64,000 bases of DNA from DATGZX01 sp035296965. Lineage in GTDB: Bacteria; Planctomycetota; Planctomycetia; Gemmatales; Gemmataceae. The stretch is from NCBI GenBank assembly GCA_035296965.1, contig DATGZX010000321.1:1-64000 (forward strand), read 5' to 3'. A model generated the notes under the pieces. The model had not been told where the DNA came from. It saw nothing but the letters and a program-made list of their open reading frames with translations, and did not search any database. Shown here in pieces: positions 61,105 through 64,000 of this stretch (position 1 is the first letter of the stretch; each line of letters opens with the position of its first letter). The position numbers were made by a program, and so were the translations under genes.

Positions 61105-61572
61105 TCACGTGTTGAAAAAGGGGTCAGACCCCTTGAGTCCTGCAGAGGCTGGTGGCTCAGAAATGGGCGAATTGCCCTGATTCTCCAGGGGGTCGGACCC
61201 CTTTTTCAACACACTCTCAATGAACTCGATCCGGTTTCCGAAGGGATCGCGTGTTTCGAAGCGGCCGTAGCCCGGAATGGGCACAGAATCGAGCACTTTG
61301 CAACCGCTCCTTTCCAGCAATGTTCTCCAACCGGCAAGCCCGGTAACCTGATAGGCAACGTGCGCTTTGGTCCCCGTGCGCGCGACGCCGTCCTCAGTGC
61401 CAACATGGACCTGGAGTGTGCCGGCCTTCAGCCAGAACCCGCCCCGGCTCTGCAGAGCCTGAGGCTTGGCAATCTCGACCAAACCGAGCAATTTACAATA
61501 AAAACGGCGTGCGTCATCCTCTGCGCCTCTCGGCACGGTGATTTGCACGTGATGGATGCCAAGGACGAGCAT
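61105..61572 (-). CDS. VOC (glyoxalase-like) protein with repeat-encoded C-terminus
   Basis: 155 residues from the ATG at 61572. The VOC fold is clear: LGIHHVQITVP with His at 7-8, ARRFYCKLLGL, and RFETRDPFGNRIEFIES ending at residue 120, with the second metal ligand Glu in RIEF. Codon 121 begins at 61212, exactly the end of inverted-repeat element C, and the final 35 residues (KKGSDPLENQ and KGSDPFFNT) are translated from it. A normal VOC domain would end near residue 125, so insertion of the element replaced or extended the C-terminus. Confidence 0.85.
   Translation of the reverse strand: MLVLGIHHVQITVPRGAEDDARRFYCKLLGLVEIAKPQALQSRGGFWLKAGTLQVHVGTEDGVARTGTKAHVAYQVTGLAGWRTLLERSGCKVLDSVPIPGYGRFETRDPFGNRIEFIESVLKKGSDPLENQGNSPISEPPASAGLKGSDPFFNT
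61109..61212. repeat. 104-bp inverted-repeat element C inside the VOC gene
   Basis: Arms GTGTTGAAAAAGGGGTCAGA.. (61109-61132) and ..GACCCCTTTTTCAACAC (61189-61212) match with one difference over 24 bases, around a 56-base spacer. It carries the same AAAAAGGGGTC core as elements A and B. It forms the 3' end of the VOC coding region and lies 13 bases from the SDR start. Confidence 0.85.
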
Positions 61573-61591
61573 GGCTGACCCGGAATACCTT

Positions 61592-62254
61592 CTATTTCTT
61601 GTTCGCCGGCTTGTAAACCTCTTCCAACAGCTTCGTATACTCGGCCATGGACAGCATGCCCACTTCTTTTCGACGCTTGTCCACGTTAGCCTCATCCTGA
61701 ATGGGCGCGGGCACCCATTTGCCGTCCACTTGATTGAACTGCGTGCCATACAACTGTTTTTCTTTCTGACCAACGAGCACGCGGTCGGTAAGGTAAGCCA
61801 GGTCGGTCCCGGACACCTCTTTCCTTTTGAAGGCCTCGCGCATGAGTTCCAGGCAGCGCTTTTGAAAGGGCTTATCGAGGTCGGCATGCTGGACCAGAAG
61901 CCAGGCTGCATTCGCCCCATCCACGCCAACCAGGCTTTTCCCAGGCCAGCCATGCTTGGCGACAATCTCCTTCATGCGCGCGGTGTTCTGCCGATCAATG
62001 GCTTCCAGGCGCTTGGCTTCGGCTACGTTGGCCTTTTTGGCCTCGTCCGTGGTTGCGATCTTCGCTCGCTTCATCATCTCGATCATGGCAAATCGCCCAT
62101 CCTGATCTTCCTTGACCCGCTGCAAAAGCTCTTTACGAAGCCCCTCGTTCAGAGCCGCCGTTTCCTTCTTCTCCTGTGCGCAAGTGCCCAGATGAGGAAA
62201 GGCCGCAAAGACCAAGGCACAGACCGCCAAGTGATACCGCCTTGATGACACCAC
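61592..62254 (-). CDS. DUF6624 secreted protein
   Basis: 220 residues, GTG at 62254 (or the next codon at 62251), with GGGAGGA upstream. A signal peptide covers about 1-25. The body matches DUF6624: helical EAIDRQNTARMKEIVAKHGWPGKSLVGVDGANAAWLLVQHAD, then LAYLTDRVLVGQKEKQLYGTQF and AEYTKLLEEVY near the end. The family is common in Bacteroidetes and planctomycetes and has no known activity. It lies downstream of a tiny secreted peptide gene and a terminator. Confidence 0.85.
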   Translation of the reverse strand: MVSSRRYHLAVCALVFAAFPHLGTCAQEKKETAALNEGLRKELLQRVKEDQDGRFAMIEMMKRAKIATTDEAKKANVAEAKRLEAIDRQNTARMKEIVAKHGWPGKSLVGVDGANAAWLLVQHADLDKPFQKRCLELMREAFKRKEVSGTDLAYLTDRVLVGQKEKQLYGTQFNQVDGKWVPAPIQDEANVDKRRKEVGMLSMAEYTKLLEEVYKPANKK

Positions 62255-62284
62255 GATCTATCCTCCCGGACCTAAAACCGCAAG

Positions 62285-62342
62285 AATCAGGAAGCCCGGG
62301 AAGTGATTCCCGCATGCTTCCATGTTCCCGGCCTTCCTGATT
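62285..62342 (-). terminator. Terminator of the small secreted peptide gene
   Basis: AATCAGGAAGCCCGGGAA pairs with TTCCCGGCCTTCCTGATT at 17 of 18 positions around a 22-base loop. It begins two bases after the stop codon at 62344 on the minus strand and separates that gene from DUF6624. Confidence 0.72.
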
Positions 62343-62343
62343 G

Positions 62344-62463
62344 TTAGTTCCCTCGCCAACCTCTGGGGACTAACCTGTGCAGTTTCGATTCGTTACTCTG
62401 CGGCGCCGCGTGGGCCATGGTCGCCATCAGCAATGGCACTGCGGCCAACAAAACAATCCTCAT
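62344..62463 (-). CDS. Tiny secreted peptide, 39 residues
   Basis: An ATG at 62463 with GGGAGGACAG ten bases upstream opens a 39-codon frame, the end of a longer frame whose upstream part lacks a start. Residues 1-19 form a clear signal peptide (MRIVLLAAVPLLMATMAHA) with a likely cut after AHA. The mature 20 residues are PQSNESKLHRLVPRGWRGN: basic, with no cysteine. Both a good ribosome binding site and a dedicated terminator support expression. Possible roles include a signal or structural peptide. Confidence 0.6.
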   Translation of the reverse strand: MRIVLLAAVPLLMATMAHAAPQSNESKLHRLVPRGWRGN

Positions 62464-63059
62464 GATGCTGTCCTCCCAAGAGTGCTTCCGCGCGAAGGGG
62501 ATATCGGGCACCGAAATCCGCTGCCGGGATTGTAGTTCTGCCGCGGAAGACCAGCAACTGGCACAGGCGGCTGCTGAGAACCGATTTTGGGCAGACCAAG
62601 CCAAGGTACGCCGAAAGTACGCCAAAGGTACGCCGTTTTGAGCCAAAATCCGAGAATCCACACCCCATTCCCGACCATACGAGCCCGACCCGTCAGCGAG
62701 GCCTCCCCAACCATTCCTTTCGTCTCCCGCTTCAAATCCACGCATCCACACACCATTCCTAACTAAGGTCACGGCTAACCAGCCAAGCGCGCAGGTCATG
62801 CCTGCCGGCGCCCCGAGTCCACAATTGTAGATCCACCAAGGCGCAAGAGGAACTGCAATCGAGGAGATTTGCGCTTCTTCTTTCTTCCCATCGCCAAGAT
62901 AAACGCCGACGACGGGAAATGACCTCCAAATGACCGAGCTTGCTTCGGCAGCAAACAAGAGCATTTCCCGACCGCCTCTGTGGAGAACGCCGTCACGGCC
63001 TGTTACACTGGCCCTTGTGTTCAACTCCCTTGCACCAAGCATCAAGAGCCCAGAATCAC
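62464..63059. other. Regulatory and repeat-rich intergenic region
   Basis: About 600 bases between the tiny peptide gene (-) and a kinase gene (+). It contains three tandem 11-mers (62602-62634), and two further GGAATGGxGTGTGGAT direct repeats on the minus strand (about 62663-62756). No gene is supported. Confidence 0.5.
62602..62634. repeat. Three tandem 11-bp iterons (xAARGTACGCC)
   Basis: CAAGGTACGCC, GAAAGTACGCC and AAAGGTACGCC occur head to tail with no spacers, 140-170 bases upstream of the tiny peptide gene. The 11-base period matches one DNA helix turn, so the sites lie on one face, as expected for a protein-binding array. Confidence 0.65.
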
Positions 63060-64000
63060 ATGAACGATCCCGATTCAACCCGTGGAACAGCAGCTGCAGA
63101 GGCCCCATCCTTGCCTGCCGATTCTGCACCACAGCCCGAACGCATCGGGCGCTATCGTATCGAGCGAGTATTGGGACAGGGCGGATTTGGCATTGTCTAC
63201 CTGGCCCATGACGACCAGTTGCAGCGTCTCGTGGCCATCAAAGTCCCGCACCGTCATCTTGTAACTCAGGAAGCCGACGCTGAAGCCTACTTGACGGAAG
63301 CTCGTACTGTCGCTGCCCTTGACCATCCGCACATCGTCCCCGTCTTCGATGCCGGCAGCGCGAAGGACTGTCCCTGCTATGTCGTCTCGAAATACATCGA
63401 AGGCAGCACTCTGGCCCAGCGCATCAAGGCGAACCGGCCTTCCGTGGCGGAAGCAATGGAACTCGTGGCAACCGTGGCCGAGACACTTCACTATGCCCAC
63501 CAGAAGGGGCTGGTCCACCGGGACATCAAGCCGAGCAACATCCTGCTCGACAACAGCGGCAAGCCTTATGTGGCCGATTTCGGTCTGGCGTTGCGCGAAC
63601 GGGACATCGGCAAAGGGCCAGGCTACGCGGGAACTCCTGCCTACATGAGTCCAGAACAAGCTCGTGGAGAGGGACACAGGGTTGATGGGCGCAGCGATAT
63701 TTTCAGCCTTGGGGTCGTGCTGTACGAGTTGCTAGTGGGACACCGACCCTTTCGAGCCGACTCGCAAGCCGACCTCATGGAGCAGATCACGAGCTTCGAG
63801 GCCCGCCCGCCACGCCAATACGACGACAGCATCCCCAAAGAACTGGACCGGATTTGCCTCAAGGCATTATCCAAGCGAGGGTCGGAGCGGTACACCACCG
63901 CCAAGGACATGGCCGACGATTTGCGGCATTTTTTCGAACAATCCACCCAAGAGGAAAGGCAGGCACTTCGATCCCATGGTTCGGCACCCGGTGGTCCTCC
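63060..64000 (+). CDS. Ser/Thr protein kinase, cut by the window end
   Basis: The frame starts at the ATG at 63060 and runs open past the edge, giving 313 complete codons. Kinase domain (about 30-300): Gly loop LGQGGFGIVY (38-47), Lys61 in VAIKVPH, HRDIKPSN with Asp155, DFG at 173-175, and TPAYMSPEQARG. The N-terminal 28 residues are a polar Ser/Pro-rich lead. The sequence after residue 300 (QSTQEERQALRSHG) is the start of an unknown C-terminal region, probably including a membrane segment and sensor. Only weak AAGAG precedes the start. Confidence 0.93.
   Translation, partial: MNDPDSTRGTAAAEAPSLPADSAPQPERIGRYRIERVLGQGGFGIVYLAHDDQLQRLVAIKVPHRHLVTQEADAEAYLTEARTVAALDHPHIVPVFDAGSAKDCPCYVVSKYIEGSTLAQRIKANRPSVAEAMELVATVAETLHYAHQKGLVHRDIKPSNILLDNSGKPYVADFGLALRERDIGKGPGYAGTPAYMSPEQARGEGHRVDGRSDIFSLGVVLYELLVGHRPFRADSQADLMEQITSFEARPPRQYDDSIPKELDRICLKALSKRGSERYTTAKDMADDLRHFFEQSTQEERQALRSHGSAPGGP

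Overview
The window reads as chromosomal DNA of a planctomycete, most like the Gemmataceae/Isosphaerales group, though I could not test the placement by search. The evidence is family content: DUF1501 and DUF1549/DUF1553 (PSD1) secretome proteins, a DUF1559 pseudopilin, surface proteins with the LExLEDRxLLS leader motif, a PEP-CTERM protein, several Hanks-type Ser/Thr kinases (one with a long TPR tail), an FGE-sulfatase domain protein, DUF6624, and many small secreted proteins. The DNA is GC-rich. Nearly all genes look like ordinary chromosomal genes. I see no transposase, phage gene, rRNA or CRISPR array.

Layout. 0-8 kb: a surface-protein fragment, a leftward DUF1559 / DUF1501 / PSD1 group, a HEAT lipoprotein with an HtrA-like protease, and an SGNH hydrolase. 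8-16 kb: two secreted thioredoxin-fold proteins, an AI-2E family permease, an AbrB-type antitoxin beside a broken PIN toxin, a DUF4145 protein, tRNA-Gln(UUG), and a Pro/Tyr-rich secreted protein. 15.5-23.4 kb: rex, an FGE-like protein, a kinase with an N-terminal ACT-like region, a Trm112-like protein, a pseudouridine synthase overlapping pyrK. 23.5-27.4 kb: a three-gene molybdenum hydroxylase operon with a Tat-exported small subunit. 27.5-34.3 kb: small proteins, a YkgJ zinc protein, DinB, a 1348-residue kinase-TPR protein and a PEP-CTERM protein. 35-43.5 kb: a 1.4-kaa MBG/Ig-repeat surface protein, a UVR-motif protein, a DUF1573-like protein, and a phosphoesterase-like/tetraheme cytochrome fusion. 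43.5-48.2 kb: an HTH protein, a CBS protein, ribF and a large secreted protein. 48.4-56.7 kb: a glycogen/alpha-glucan cluster (glgA, GH57, GalT-like, GH57) followed by nadD. 56.7-64 kb: PilZ, MBL, a glycine-zipper lipoprotein, an exported methyltransferase, SDR, VOC, DUF6624, a tiny secreted peptide, and a kinase cut by the window edge.

The genes act in three main settings. The first is envelope and secretion (surface proteins, HtrA, lipoproteins, thioredoxin-like proteins, cytochrome). The second is carbon storage and redox (alpha-glucan cluster, Rex, molybdenum hydroxylase, pyrK, ribF, nadD). The third is signalling (three kinases, PilZ, CBS, ACT domain).

The most unusual layer is non-coding. 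Structured repeats are dense: three 99-117 bp inverted-repeat elements sharing a GGxGTC..GACCCC-like core, one of which supplies the last 35 codons of a VOC protein; a 123 bp nested double inverted repeat next to rex; paired G/C-rich REP palindromes; a three-way-junction repeat; and a purine/pyrimidine long hairpin. No convincing new defence or biosynthetic system was found. The best candidates for novelty are the ACT-kinase fusion, the repeat families, the GalT-like enzyme inside the glycogen cluster, and several small genes with good ribosome binding sites.
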